Below the pieces are notes generated by a model. That model did no database searches and was not told the DNA's origin. It saw only the letters and a program-made list of their open reading frames with translations. From a virus, in IMG/VR virus record IMGVR_UViG_3300037963_002073, positions 1 to 23,925 of that record: 23,925 nucleotides of DNA, one strand, 5' to 3'. The translations under genes were made by a program, and so were the position numbers. Within the stretch, counting starts at the first letter, position 1. Every line of letters starts with the position of its first letter. Below are positions 7,655 to 13,717 of this stretch, piece by piece.

Positions 7655-7960
7655 ATGAAAACTAACTTACTTGAAACAATCGTGGATAAAATCGAATACT
7701 TTGGAGGGATAGCCGTTAGAATTGCTACAATGATAATTGCAAATATTCTTTTCCTTGCCGTTAGTGGCTTTTTAATTTTCTTGGCTGCTTATGGTCTTGG
7801 AAACTTTGAAGGTATTACTTGGTATGGGTATATAATTGCTTTTAGTTTTGGCTTGTTTGGCTTTGGTGCAATGACTTGGGGTTTGTTTGCTTTCACTAAA
7901 ATGTGGATAGAAGAAATTAAAGATCTTAGAAAAGGCGAGAGTTTTATGTTTAACGCTTAA
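7655..7960 (+). CDS. Early two-span membrane protein, unknown function
   Basis: This 101-aa protein is not recognised by family. It shows two clear membrane segments: about residues 23-48 (IATMIIANILFLAVSGFLIFLAAYGL) and about 57-84 (YGYIIAFSFGLFGFGAMTWGLFAFTKM). A short acidic/basic N-terminus (LLETIVDKIEYFGG) and a charged C-terminus (WIEEIKDLRKGE) flank them. As the first gene after the host-type promoter it is likely expressed at once on infection or in the lysogen. Roles such as superinfection exclusion or membrane modification fit a two-span early protein but nothing in the sequence proves them. The start follows the SD-less AACTACTATT leader. Confidence 0.75.
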   Translation: MKTNLLETIVDKIEYFGGIAVRIATMIIANILFLAVSGFLIFLAAYGLGNFEGITWYGYIIAFSFGLFGFGAMTWGLFAFTKMWIEEIKDLRKGESFMFNA

Positions 7961-7981
7961 AAAAACTTAAATAAAATTATT

Positions 7982-8062
7982 ATGATATTTTTACTTGCAT
8001 TAATTGCTATTACTTCTATTTTTCTTTGTATCATCGGTTTAATTGAAAAATTTACCGATTAA
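7982..8062 (+). CDS. 26-aa single-span membrane microprotein
   Basis: The short frame MIFLLALIAITSIFLCIIGLIEKFTD starts 21 bases after the previous stop and ends 32 bases before the next gene. It is almost one hydrophobic helix of 21 residues plus a short charged tail. It fills an otherwise empty gap between two early genes, and a similar microprotein sits at 9961. The evidence is its composition and placement; there is no Shine-Dalgarno and no homologue I recognise. Confidence 0.5.
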   Translation: MIFLLALIAITSIFLCIIGLIEKFTD

Positions 8063-8080
8063 ATAATAATAATAATAAAC

Positions 8081-8094
8081 AAACTACCAAAAAA
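8081..8094 (+). promoter_or_regulatory. ACTACC leader element before 8095 gene
   Basis: AAACTACCAAAAAA ends at the ATG at 8095. The first ten bases (AAACTACCAA) are perfectly complementary to bases 10143-10152 in the loop of the predicted small RNA. No Shine-Dalgarno is present. Confidence 0.5.
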
Positions 8095-8394
8095 ATGACC
8101 TTAAAAGACCAAGTACTCTATCAAGTAAAAGAACTAGAAACCGAGCATCATCATGAGGATCAGCCGACAGCTTATGATTGGATTAATAATGCTCTGGATA
8201 TTCAATACATAATAAACGAAAAAAAAGAATATTTAGGAGCTAGGATTCTTGTAACCTTTGGAGGCCCGAACATTTGGGTAAATACTCAATATGATCAAGT
8301 GGAAGGTTATTGGGGGACTGATCAAGAGACATGGACTTACAAAGACATTCTTGGAATCGATGAGGCTTGTCGTGATTTGTTCGAGTGTTGCTAA
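8095..8394 (+). CDS. Conserved phage hypothetical (LGARILVTFGGPNIWV type)
   Basis: This 99-aa acidic protein has the core YLGARILVTFGGPNIWVNTQYDQVEGYWGTDQ and an upstream PTAYDWINNALDIQY stretch. I associate this pattern with small early proteins in many phages and prophages, of unknown function. The predicted fold is a small alpha/beta unit with an acidic C-terminal helix (IDEACRDLFECC). The ATG follows an AAACTACCAA leader. It has no membrane segment and no known catalytic motif. Confidence 0.8.
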   Translation: MTLKDQVLYQVKELETEHHHEDQPTAYDWINNALDIQYIINEKKEYLGARILVTFGGPNIWVNTQYDQVEGYWGTDQETWTYKDILGIDEACRDLFECC

Positions 8395-8421
8395 TAATTA
8401 CCTTTATAATATTAAATAAAT

Positions 8422-8436
8422 AACTACCAAAAAAAA
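8422..8436 (+). promoter_or_regulatory. ACTACC leader element before 8437 gene
   Basis: AACTACCAAAAAAAA directly precedes the ATG at 8437. Nine bases (AACTACCAA) are complementary to 10143-10151. No Shine-Dalgarno is present. Confidence 0.5.
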
Positions 8437-8649
8437 ATGAGCTACCACTTCAAAACTGAGCAAGAAATTATTGAAGCCTTTTGGGTGGGTTTAGAGAAAT
8501 TTAAACCCGATTTTATGAAACGGAAAAAAGAAGCTGAGTATGGTGATGTTATATTAAATGAATGGTTTGATTTTCTGGATATGATATCAAATGACAACCA
8601 CGCTTCTTTTATTGTCATAGATAAAGCTAATAAACTTTTTTTAAACTAA
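8437..8649 (+). CDS. Small acidic early protein, unknown
   Basis: This 70-aa product begins MSYHFKTEQEIIEAFWVGLEKFKPDFMKRKKEAEYGD and ends in a beta-strand-like ASFIVIDKANKLFLN. It is amphipathic and soluble. No family is recognised. It is co-oriented within the early cluster and uses the ACTACC leader, so it is probably co-regulated with 8095, 8677 and the integrase. Confidence 0.7.
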   Translation: MSYHFKTEQEIIEAFWVGLEKFKPDFMKRKKEAEYGDVILNEWFDFLDMISNDNHASFIVIDKANKLFLN

Positions 8650-8650
8650 C

Positions 8651-8676
8651 AAAAACTACTAACCAAAGAAAACAAA
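8651..8676 (+). promoter_or_regulatory. ACTAC leader element before 8677 gene
   Basis: AAAAACTACTAA at 8651-8662 can pair over 12 positions (one G-U) with TTGGTAGTTTTT at 10143-10154. It lies 15 bases before the GTG at 8677; no Shine-Dalgarno is present. Confidence 0.45.
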
Positions 8677-9003
8677 GTGAACAAAAAACTAATATTAAGC
8701 CAAACGCAAAAAGTGGGAAGTAATTCTAGAATTTGCTTGTGGAATAGAAAACTAAATGAGGCAGGGTTTCAAAGCGGAACCCCGATAAAAATAAAAGCCG
8801 TTAATGGTGTTATAAAAATAACAAAAGACCCAAACGCAAAACGCAAGGTTTCAAAAGTTATTAATCATGGTAATGAGTTGCCAGTTATTGATCTTAAAAA
8901 TACAAAAGCCCTTCCACTTGTTGAGATGTTCTCACAGGGTGACAAAGTGAGTGTTAACATTGCAAGCGATTTTATTGAGATTAAAAGAAAGGAGGAGGCT
9001 TAA
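8677..9003 (+). CDS. Duplicated AbrB/SymE-like DNA- or RNA-binding protein
   Basis: This 108-aa protein starts with GTG. It appears to contain two copies of a swapped-hairpin-like unit. The first, about residues 17-49, is SRICLWNRKLNEAGFQSGTP followed by IKIKAVNGVIKIT. The second, about residues 68-104, is LPVIDLKNTKALPLVEMF, then SQGDKVSVNIASDFIEIKRK. The pattern 'strand, Leu, helix-AGF, G, strand, strand' resembles SymE toxins and AbrB/SpoVT transcription factors. The basic linker NAKRKVSKVINHGN joins the units. In an early region next to an integrase, a regulator of lysogeny or an RNA-acting toxin-like protein is plausible. Family assignment is from pattern only. Confidence 0.55.
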   Translation: MNKKLILSQTQKVGSNSRICLWNRKLNEAGFQSGTPIKIKAVNGVIKITKDPNAKRKVSKVINHGNELPVIDLKNTKALPLVEMFSQGDKVSVNIASDFIEIKRKEEA

Positions 9004-9005
9004 TA

Positions 9006-9197
9006 ATGAGAGATCTAAAAGACGATAATTTAGTTCATATTTTAGACCTTAAAGAAGAAAAGGTCTTAGCTGTAAATAATTTAGAGCTTTGTTGTTTTGT
9101 GAATGAGGAAATATTTAGCGAAGAAAAGCGATTTATTCTAGTTCCAAATGCTCATGTAGCGGAGCAAGTAATGAGAGGGGAGGAAGTAAAAGTATGA
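9006..9197 (+). CDS. Small acidic early protein, unknown
   Basis: A 63-aa product, MRDLKDDNLVHILDLKEEKV..., mostly beta-like and acidic. It has no recognisable family. It has a strong Shine-Dalgarno (GGAGGAGG, 8991-8998) inside the end of the upstream gene, in contrast to the SD-less leaders of 8095, 8437 and 8677. It overlaps the next gene by four bases (ATGA), so 9006, 9194 and 9399 form a coupled trio. Confidence 0.65.
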   Translation: MRDLKDDNLVHILDLKEEKVLAVNNLELCCFVNEEIFSEEKRFILVPNAHVAEQVMRGEEVKV

Positions 9198-9415
9198 CAA
9201 AAGAGGTTATCGAATTACAAGAGTTATCAGATTATTTTTCTGACTGGTTAAGAGACATTGAGCATTCTATTGATTACGATATTTTTGATGCAGTGATGGC
9301 TAGTCTTATTAAAGACTTATGCGATAGGGGCAAGATAAAGTCGTATACATGGAATGAAAAAGATGGTTTAACTTTTGAAATGAAAGGGGGGTGGAAAGAT
9401 GTCATTAGTTATTGA
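9194..9415 (+). CDS. Small early protein, unknown
   Basis: A 73-aa product beginning MTKEVIELQELSDYFSDWL. It has an acidic helical first half (IEHSIDYDIFDAVMASLIKDLCDRG) and a strand-like end (IKSYTWNEKDGLTFEMKGG). The start overlaps the previous stop as ATGA and has an SD (GAGGGGAGGA) about 10 bases upstream. No family is recognised. It overlaps the next gene by 17 bases. Confidence 0.65.
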   Translation: MTKEVIELQELSDYFSDWLRDIEHSIDYDIFDAVMASLIKDLCDRGKIKSYTWNEKDGLTFEMKGGWKDVISY

Positions 9416-9605
9416 GAATCTTAAAGACGTTGGCGGTAACTTAATAGATGCTGATTGGAGTGTTGAAGATCCAGAGCAAAGGGGGGACTTGTATCTTATT
9501 GCAGAGAATCTCGGCTATAAAATTGTAAACATTTACAACCAACAAGGGGGATTAGCTATGGACGATTGTACGTTTGGCACTTTGTTTCTTGAACCTATTA
9601 ATTAA
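9399..9605 (+). CDS. Small acidic early protein, unknown
   Basis: A 68-aa acidic product (MSLVIENLKDVGGNLIDADW, then SVEDPEQRGDLYLIAENLGY) with two short strand-like ends. The SD GGGGGGTGGA lies inside the upstream gene and the start overlaps its last 17 bases. No family is recognised. Small size and strong acidity would suit an early protein that binds a host factor, but this is only a possibility. Confidence 0.65.
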   Translation: MSLVIENLKDVGGNLIDADWSVEDPEQRGDLYLIAENLGYKIVNIYNQQGGLAMDDCTFGTLFLEPIN

Positions 9606-9616
9606 TTAAACTATTT

Positions 9617-9955
9617 ATGAAAACTAAAAAAAGAACACGACCTGTAATTGCTCTAGATAATAGAGACGATCTTGTAGAAAAAATATTAGCGACCTTAGCG
9701 GTTCATTCTGGCTATAGTCCTGATAGAATAAAAAATGATGGCGATCATCATACAGTGGGATGGAGAAGGATAGCCATGTATATTTTATCCATTCATTTTG
9801 ATTGGACTATGAAAAGCGTCGCTGAAGTATTTAATCAATCTACAGCGAGCGTTTACGCTTCATTAAAAAAAGTTGAAAGTGTTTTAAATGATGAAGAACA
9901 AAAACATTTCATTGAACCTTTTCTTAAAAAAGTTATTGAAGATTTAGAAATGTAA
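9617..9955 (+). CDS. DnaA domain IV-like DNA-binding protein
   Basis: The 112-aa product has a basic N-terminus (MKTKKRTRP). Residues 46-88, TVGWRRIAMYILSIHFDWTM then KSVAEVFNQSTASVYASLKKVE, match the layout of the DnaA C-terminal domain IV: an R-IAMYL helix, then 'sl.eIg..F.....TVl.a..Kie' containing the HTH. DnaA domain IV binds DnaA boxes. A free-standing copy lacking the AAA+ domain cannot act as an initiator ATPase but could occupy DnaA boxes, recruit host replication factors, or act as a transcription regulator. The pairing helix differs from the canonical DHTTV (here QSTASV), so box specificity may differ. It has no SD and is the penultimate gene before the regulatory segment. Confidence 0.65.
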   Translation: MKTKKRTRPVIALDNRDDLVEKILATLAVHSGYSPDRIKNDGDHHTVGWRRIAMYILSIHFDWTMKSVAEVFNQSTASVYASLKKVESVLNDEEQKHFIEPFLKKVIEDLEM

Positions 9956-9960
9956 TAACA

Positions 9961-10050
9961 ATGATTGTTTTATCCTGGATTATAGCGTGGATAGTTTTAT
10001 GTTATTTAATACTACGATTTTTCGCTGTAAATGATCTTGACGATAATTAA
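9961..10050 (+). CDS. 29-aa single-span membrane microprotein
   Basis: The frame MIVLSWIIAWIVLCYLILRF followed by FAVNDLDDN starts five bases after the stop of the DnaA-IV-like gene. It has one hydrophobic helix of about 18 residues and an acidic tail. Its end overlaps a possible -35 (10037) for the downstream small RNA. Its similarity in build to the 7982 microprotein and its tight spacing support it as a real gene. Confidence 0.45.
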   Translation: MIVLSWIIAWIVLCYLILRFFAVNDLDDN

Positions 10051-10065
10051 AACTACCATTAAATT
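10037..10065 (+). promoter_or_regulatory. Possible sigma70 promoter for the 10072 small RNA
   Basis: TTGACG at 10037-10042 (5/6) is followed after 17 bases by TAAATT at 10060-10065 (4/6). Transcription would start near 10072, about 40 bases before the hairpin. The -35 lies inside the last codons of the 9961 microprotein. Confidence 0.4.
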
Positions 10066-10071
10066 TTATTA

Positions 10072-10180
10072 AGTATATGAATCATAGGTAATGGGGGTTA
10101 TCTAAATATTAGAGGGCATTAGGGCTTTCTTGCAGGTTTTACTTGGTAGTTTTTCCTGTTTCCTAATGTCCTCTTTTTTA
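10072..10180 (+). ncRNA. Predicted small RNA or attenuator leader upstream of int-RNAP
   Basis: The segment between a possible promoter (10037-10065) and a T-tract (from 10174) has no gene. A first small hairpin pairs GGTAA (10087-10091) with TTATC (10098-10102, one G-U) and exposes five Gs in its loop. The second is the long hairpin at 10111-10174. Its upper part pairs CAGG (10133-10136) with CCTG (10155-10158), leaving an 18-base apical loop that contains TTGGTAGTTTTT (10143-10154). That loop is complementary over 9-12 bases to the ACTACC leaders at 8081, 8422, 8651, 10049 and 10240. It may be a trans-acting sRNA, a cis attenuator of the integrase and RNA polymerase genes, or both. A plain terminator is the simplest alternative. 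Confidence 0.45.
10111..10180 (+). terminator. Rho-independent terminator-like hairpin
   Basis: AGAGGGCATTAGG (10111-10123) pairs with CCTAATGTCCTCT (10162-10174) over 13 positions with one G-U; a further G-U is possible. The 3' arm runs into a long T-rich tract, 10175-10189. The 38-base insert between arms is unusually long and structured for a terminator. It would end early-operon transcription before the integrase. Confidence 0.65.
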
Positions 10181-10187
10181 TTTTTTT

Positions 10188-10218
10188 TTGACAGGGGTTA
10201 TATTGTAACATTTATTAT
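10188..10218 (+). promoter_or_regulatory. Possible sigma70 promoter for int-RNAP
   Basis: A perfect TTGACA lies at 10188-10193, directly after the terminator T-tract. The -10 is weaker: TTTATT at 10211-10216 (17-base spacer) or TATTAT at 10213-10218 (19-base spacer). It would start transcription about 30 bases ahead of the integrase ATG. Confidence 0.45.
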
Positions 10219-10239
10219 AAACATTAATTAAATAAAATT

Positions 10240-10253
10240 AAAAACTACCGACA
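10240..10253 (+). promoter_or_regulatory. ACTACC leader element before integrase
   Basis: AAAAACTACC at 10240-10249 is perfectly complementary to 10145-10154 in the hairpin loop about 90 bases upstream, four bases before the integrase ATG. Pairing would hide the start region. No Shine-Dalgarno is present. Confidence 0.5.
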
Positions 10254-11267
10254 ATGGCTATACGAACAAAAGGCAGAAAATATTTAGCGGATTTTATGGT
10301 GAAAGGGGAACGCTATCGAAAACAATTTGAATCTAAAATTGAGGCAGAAGAGTATGAGGTTGGCATAAGAGCGAGATTGCATAGGGGTGAAAGGGTTGAT
10401 GCAGCGGTTATTTGTAAAGAACAGTTAACAGTTTCAGATTTGTTCGATAAAGTTATCTTGAATGTTTGGAAGGATACCCCTAACGAACCAACAGCAACGC
10501 ACCACTGTAACTTATTTAAAAGATTTTTTGGTGAGAATACTTTAGCGAGTGAGATAGATATTAATTACCTGGACAAGTTTGTTTTACATTGCAGGGAAAG
10601 GGGGAACGCACCTGCAACTATTAAATTAAAGCTTGCTACGTTTTCAAGGGCTTATTCTTTTGCTCTTAGTAGAAAGTGGATTGAGGAAAAACCTGCAATT
10701 CCAGAAGTAAAGCTAGGTGATAACAAAAGAAACGCATTTTTTAGTGAGCAAGATGAAAGTGATATATTAGATTGCCTTGAACATCTTGGTGAGGATTATT
10801 TTTCTGATTTTTTTAAGTGGCAAATAGACACTGGTATGCGACCAAGCGAGGCGAGAGCTATCTATTGCGGACAAGTGCAGTCAGATCCTATTCTCGGTTA
10901 CGTTGTTAATCTTCTGGAAACTAAGAACAGCAAACATAGAACAGTACCGCTAACCAAAAGAGCCTATGAAGCTTTTTTAAAACATAAAGACAAGGGTAGA
11001 GTCTGGGGTTATTGGACTAAGGAAAGGGTTAGGGCTGTTTGGAATAAAGTTAGAGCGTATTTAGGGCGTAAGGGAGATAAAGATTTTATTTTTTATTTAT
11101 GTAGGCACACTTGCGGTTCTCGTTTGGTTCAAAGAACAGGTAACATTAAACTAGCTCAAGAGTGGCTAGGTCATAAGAACATTGAACAAACAATGCGTTA
11201 CGCTTATCTTGATGGCAGTTCTTATTTAGGGGGGCTTGAGGCTTTACAGCAGCAGCACGACAAATAA
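10254..11267 (+). CDS. int: Tyrosine integrase
   Basis: This 337-aa tyrosine recombinase would integrate the phage DNA at a host attachment site. The N-terminus (KGRKYLADFMVKGERYRKQF, then ESKIEAEEYEVGIRARLHRG) looks like an arm-binding domain, followed by a core-binding domain to about residue 150. Catalytic residues: R196 in TGMRPSEAR, K224 in LETKNSKHRTVPLT, R284-H285 in YLCRHTCGS, H307 in WLGHKN, and nucleophile Y316 in TMRYAYL. The first histidine of the usual HxxR box is a tyrosine here (Y281-L-C-R). It is seven bases upstream of the RNA polymerase gene, so the two are co-transcribed. No tRNA 3' end is visible nearby, so the attP core is unidentified. Confidence 0.93.
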   Translation: MAIRTKGRKYLADFMVKGERYRKQFESKIEAEEYEVGIRARLHRGERVDAAVICKEQLTVSDLFDKVILNVWKDTPNEPTATHHCNLFKRFFGENTLASEIDINYLDKFVLHCRERGNAPATIKLKLATFSRAYSFALSRKWIEEKPAIPEVKLGDNKRNAFFSEQDESDILDCLEHLGEDYFSDFFKWQIDTGMRPSEARAIYCGQVQSDPILGYVVNLLETKNSKHRTVPLTKRAYEAFLKHKDKGRVWGYWTKERVRAVWNKVRAYLGRKGDKDFIFYLCRHTCGSRLVQRTGNIKLAQEWLGHKNIEQTMRYAYLDGSSYLGGLEALQQQHDK

Positions 11268-11274
11268 TTAAAGA

Positions 11275-13683
11275 ATGATTGAGCAAGACGATCTTAATGC
11301 AGAGATGACCGAGCTAGGTTTAGGGAGGTATAATGCGCAGGTTGAGAGTGCAAGAAAGTACGAGCAAAATGCTAGGAGTAAAGCAGGTCAGCGGTTAATG
11401 CGTGAGTTGCTTCCAAAGTTTTACGAGCGTGTAGAGGAAATGATTGCGAGAACAGAAGGCAGACCAACCAGGTGGCTTAACGATCTTAAAAATTATAGCG
11501 CAAAAAAGACTGCATTTATTGCTTTTAAAAATATTCTTAACTGCATTCCTTACAAAAAAACATTTACATCTACTGCATACAGCGTAGGTAAAGCGATTGA
11601 GTTAGAGATAAGATGTTCTTACCTTGTTAGGACAAATGAAAAGGGTGAGGGAATTATTTTGGGAGCCAAGCGAAGGGCAACGTCATCCCAAGAAAGGCAC
11701 ATAAAACTTTCAATGAGGCATGAGCAAGAGAAAGAAGGTAAAGAAGATTTTGAAGATTGGACTAGGAGAGATAGAATTTCTTGTGGTACAAATTTAATTG
11801 AGTTATTGCGGTGTTCTACAGGATTAATTGAGTACGTTTATATTCGAGAGAAGGGACGCAAACATCCAACAAGATTTGTGACACCAACAAAAGAAACTTT
11901 GGACTGGATAGAAAACTTTAACAACCATAGGTCACTATTAGATCCCTTTTGGTTGCCTATGGTAGAACCTCCTGATGACTGGACAAATGTTTGGGAGGGT
12001 GGTTATAGAACAGAAGGGACTAGCTTACCCAAGTTACCTTTTGTCAAAACTCCTGATGCTGAGTTCTTGCGTTCTTTAAAACCAAAGCAGCTTGCTGTAG
12101 CGATGGAAGCAGCCAACTTAATACAGCGTACACCTTGGGAAATAAATAACAGGGTGCTTGACGTTGTTCTTTGGGCTTGGGACAACAACGTGCCTGTAGG
12201 GACTACTGTAGTTAGTAAAGAAGACGAACCAGTACCACCTTTCCCTATCGATGGGGATGAAAACAAAGATATTAGAAATGCTTGGGCGCAGATAGCTGCA
12301 GGAGTACACAAGAGAAATACAGCAACCCGATCTAAACGCTTGTTATGTGCAAAGATAATACATTTAGCAGAGAAGTTTAGAAATGAAAGGTTTTGGACAC
12401 CAGTTAATGCAGATTTTAGAGGCAGAATTTATAGCATTCCAAGTTTTTTAAACGTACAAGGTTCTGATCTTTCTAGGAGTTTGTTGCAGTTTGAGAGATC
12501 AGAAAGGGTTAGGAATGACAGCGAAGCAAGGTGGCTGTTAATACATGGAGCAAACACTTGGGGATATGACAAGGTCACTTTAGACGAACGAGTGCAATGG
12601 GTACATGACAACGCTGAAATGATTCATAGGGTTGCTTTAGATCCTACAAGAAACACCGAATGGATGGATGCGGATAAACCTTGGCAGTTCCTTGCGGTTT
12701 GTTTTGAATTAAGTGAGTATCTGAAAGTAGGTAAGATAAAAACAAAGTTGCCTTGCTCTATGGACGCAACCAACAATGGCTTACAAATACTTTCTATTCT
12801 TACAAGATGTGATTATGGGTGTGTTGCTACTAACGTCATACCGACTACAAAACCTGCAGACATTTATGACGTTGTTAGGTTGAGAGTTGAAAGTTATATG
12901 AGGGAAGATGCGGAAAAGAATCATCCTTTTGCACAGGCTTGGATCGATTATGGGCTTACCAGGAGTACCTGCAAAAGACCAGTTATGTGTTACAGCTACG
13001 GACTTACACGCTACAGCAACAGGCAATATATTTTAGACTGGTTTGAAGAAAAGATTCATGCAGATAGTTGTCCTTCACCTTTTGATTTAAAGGAATACTA
13101 TAAAGCGGTACATTATTTAGCTGAAACAGTTTGGAAAGCTATTGAGGAGATTCTTGATTTACCTAAAAGATGTATGCACTGGTTCCAACAGGTTGCTAGG
13201 ATTGTCAGTAACGAACAACGACATCTAACTTGGGTGACTCCATCGGGGTTTGTTGTGAAGCAAGATTATAGAAAGTTAAAGGATACAAAAGTTTCTACAT
13301 GGATTACAGGGGAAGCTATTCATGTAAATTTTAATGAAGCTACGGAAAAGGTGTCACCACGTTCAATGTCGAATGGCGTGAGTCCTAACACAGTTCACAG
13401 TCTTGATTCATCTTTGTTGCATAAGGTAGTTGTAGCAGCAAACAAGAGAGGGATTTATGATTTCTCAATGATCCATGACTCGTTTGGAACACACAGTAAA
13501 AATTCAAATATACTTGCTGAAGTTATTAGAGAGCAAGCGGTAGAGATGTTCTCAAAAGATTTATTAAAGGATTGGCTTGAGCAAATCAAAGAGCAGAATC
13601 CTGATTTAGAATTTCCTGATCCACCAGAGTATGGACAGGCAGACATTTCTTTATTAAAAGATAGTCTGTATTTCTTTTCCTAA
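11275..13683 (+). CDS. T7-type single-subunit DNA-directed RNA polymerase
   Basis: This 802-aa enzyme (T7: 883 aa) would transcribe middle and late phage genes from its own promoters, probably the repeat at 6964 and 20057. Motif A contains D497 (CSMDATNNGLQILSIL), motif B has K567 and Y575 (RSTCKRPVMCYSYG), and motif C has D735 (MIHDSFGTHSKN); these match T7 D537, K631, Y639 and D812. A specificity-loop-like hairpin is near WVTPSGFVVKQDYRKLKDTK. Motif A departs from the usual DGSCSGIQHFSA, with NNG in place of CSG and I in place of the histidine. The ATG seven bases after the integrase stop has no SD, so translation may depend on the integrase ribosome. Confidence 0.95.
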   Translation: MIEQDDLNAEMTELGLGRYNAQVESARKYEQNARSKAGQRLMRELLPKFYERVEEMIARTEGRPTRWLNDLKNYSAKKTAFIAFKNILNCIPYKKTFTSTAYSVGKAIELEIRCSYLVRTNEKGEGIILGAKRRATSSQERHIKLSMRHEQEKEGKEDFEDWTRRDRISCGTNLIELLRCSTGLIEYVYIREKGRKHPTRFVTPTKETLDWIENFNNHRSLLDPFWLPMVEPPDDWTNVWEGGYRTEGTSLPKLPFVKTPDAEFLRSLKPKQLAVAMEAANLIQRTPWEINNRVLDVVLWAWDNNVPVGTTVVSKEDEPVPPFPIDGDENKDIRNAWAQIAAGVHKRNTATRSKRLLCAKIIHLAEKFRNERFWTPVNADFRGRIYSIPSFLNVQGSDLSRSLLQFERSERVRNDSEARWLLIHGANTWGYDKVTLDERVQWVHDNAEMIHRVALDPTRNTEWMDADKPWQFLAVCFELSEYLKVGKIKTKLPCSMDATNNGLQILSILTRCDYGCVATNVIPTTKPADIYDVVRLRVESYMREDAEKNHPFAQAWIDYGLTRSTCKRPVMCYSYGLTRYSNRQYILDWFEEKIHADSCPSPFDLKEYYKAVHYLAETVWKAIEEILDLPKRCMHWFQQVARIVSNEQRHLTWVTPSGFVVKQDYRKLKDTKVSTWITGEAIHVNFNEATEKVSPRSMSNGVSPNTVHSLDSSLLHKVVVAANKRGIYDFSMIHDSFGTHSKNSNILAEVIREQAVEMFSKDLLKDWLEQIKEQNPDLEFPDPPEYGQADISLLKDSLYFFS

Positions 13684-13717
13684 CAAAAGGAAAAATCAAA
13701 AATAAATATAAGTAAAA

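Noticed and set aside
7681-7910. Near DnaA boxes (CGTGGATAA at 7681, TGTGGATAG at 7902) as a replication origin
   Set aside because: One-mismatch 9-mers are expected several times in a window this size, and both are inside a coding region with no array or AT-rich unwinding element beside them.
10111-10174. tRNA-like or tRNA 3'-end attP core in the hairpin next to the integrase
   Set aside because: There is no T-arm pattern (GGTTCRANNCC) or acceptor-like end. The hairpin fits a terminator or regulatory RNA better, although an attP inside a host non-tRNA terminator cannot be excluded.
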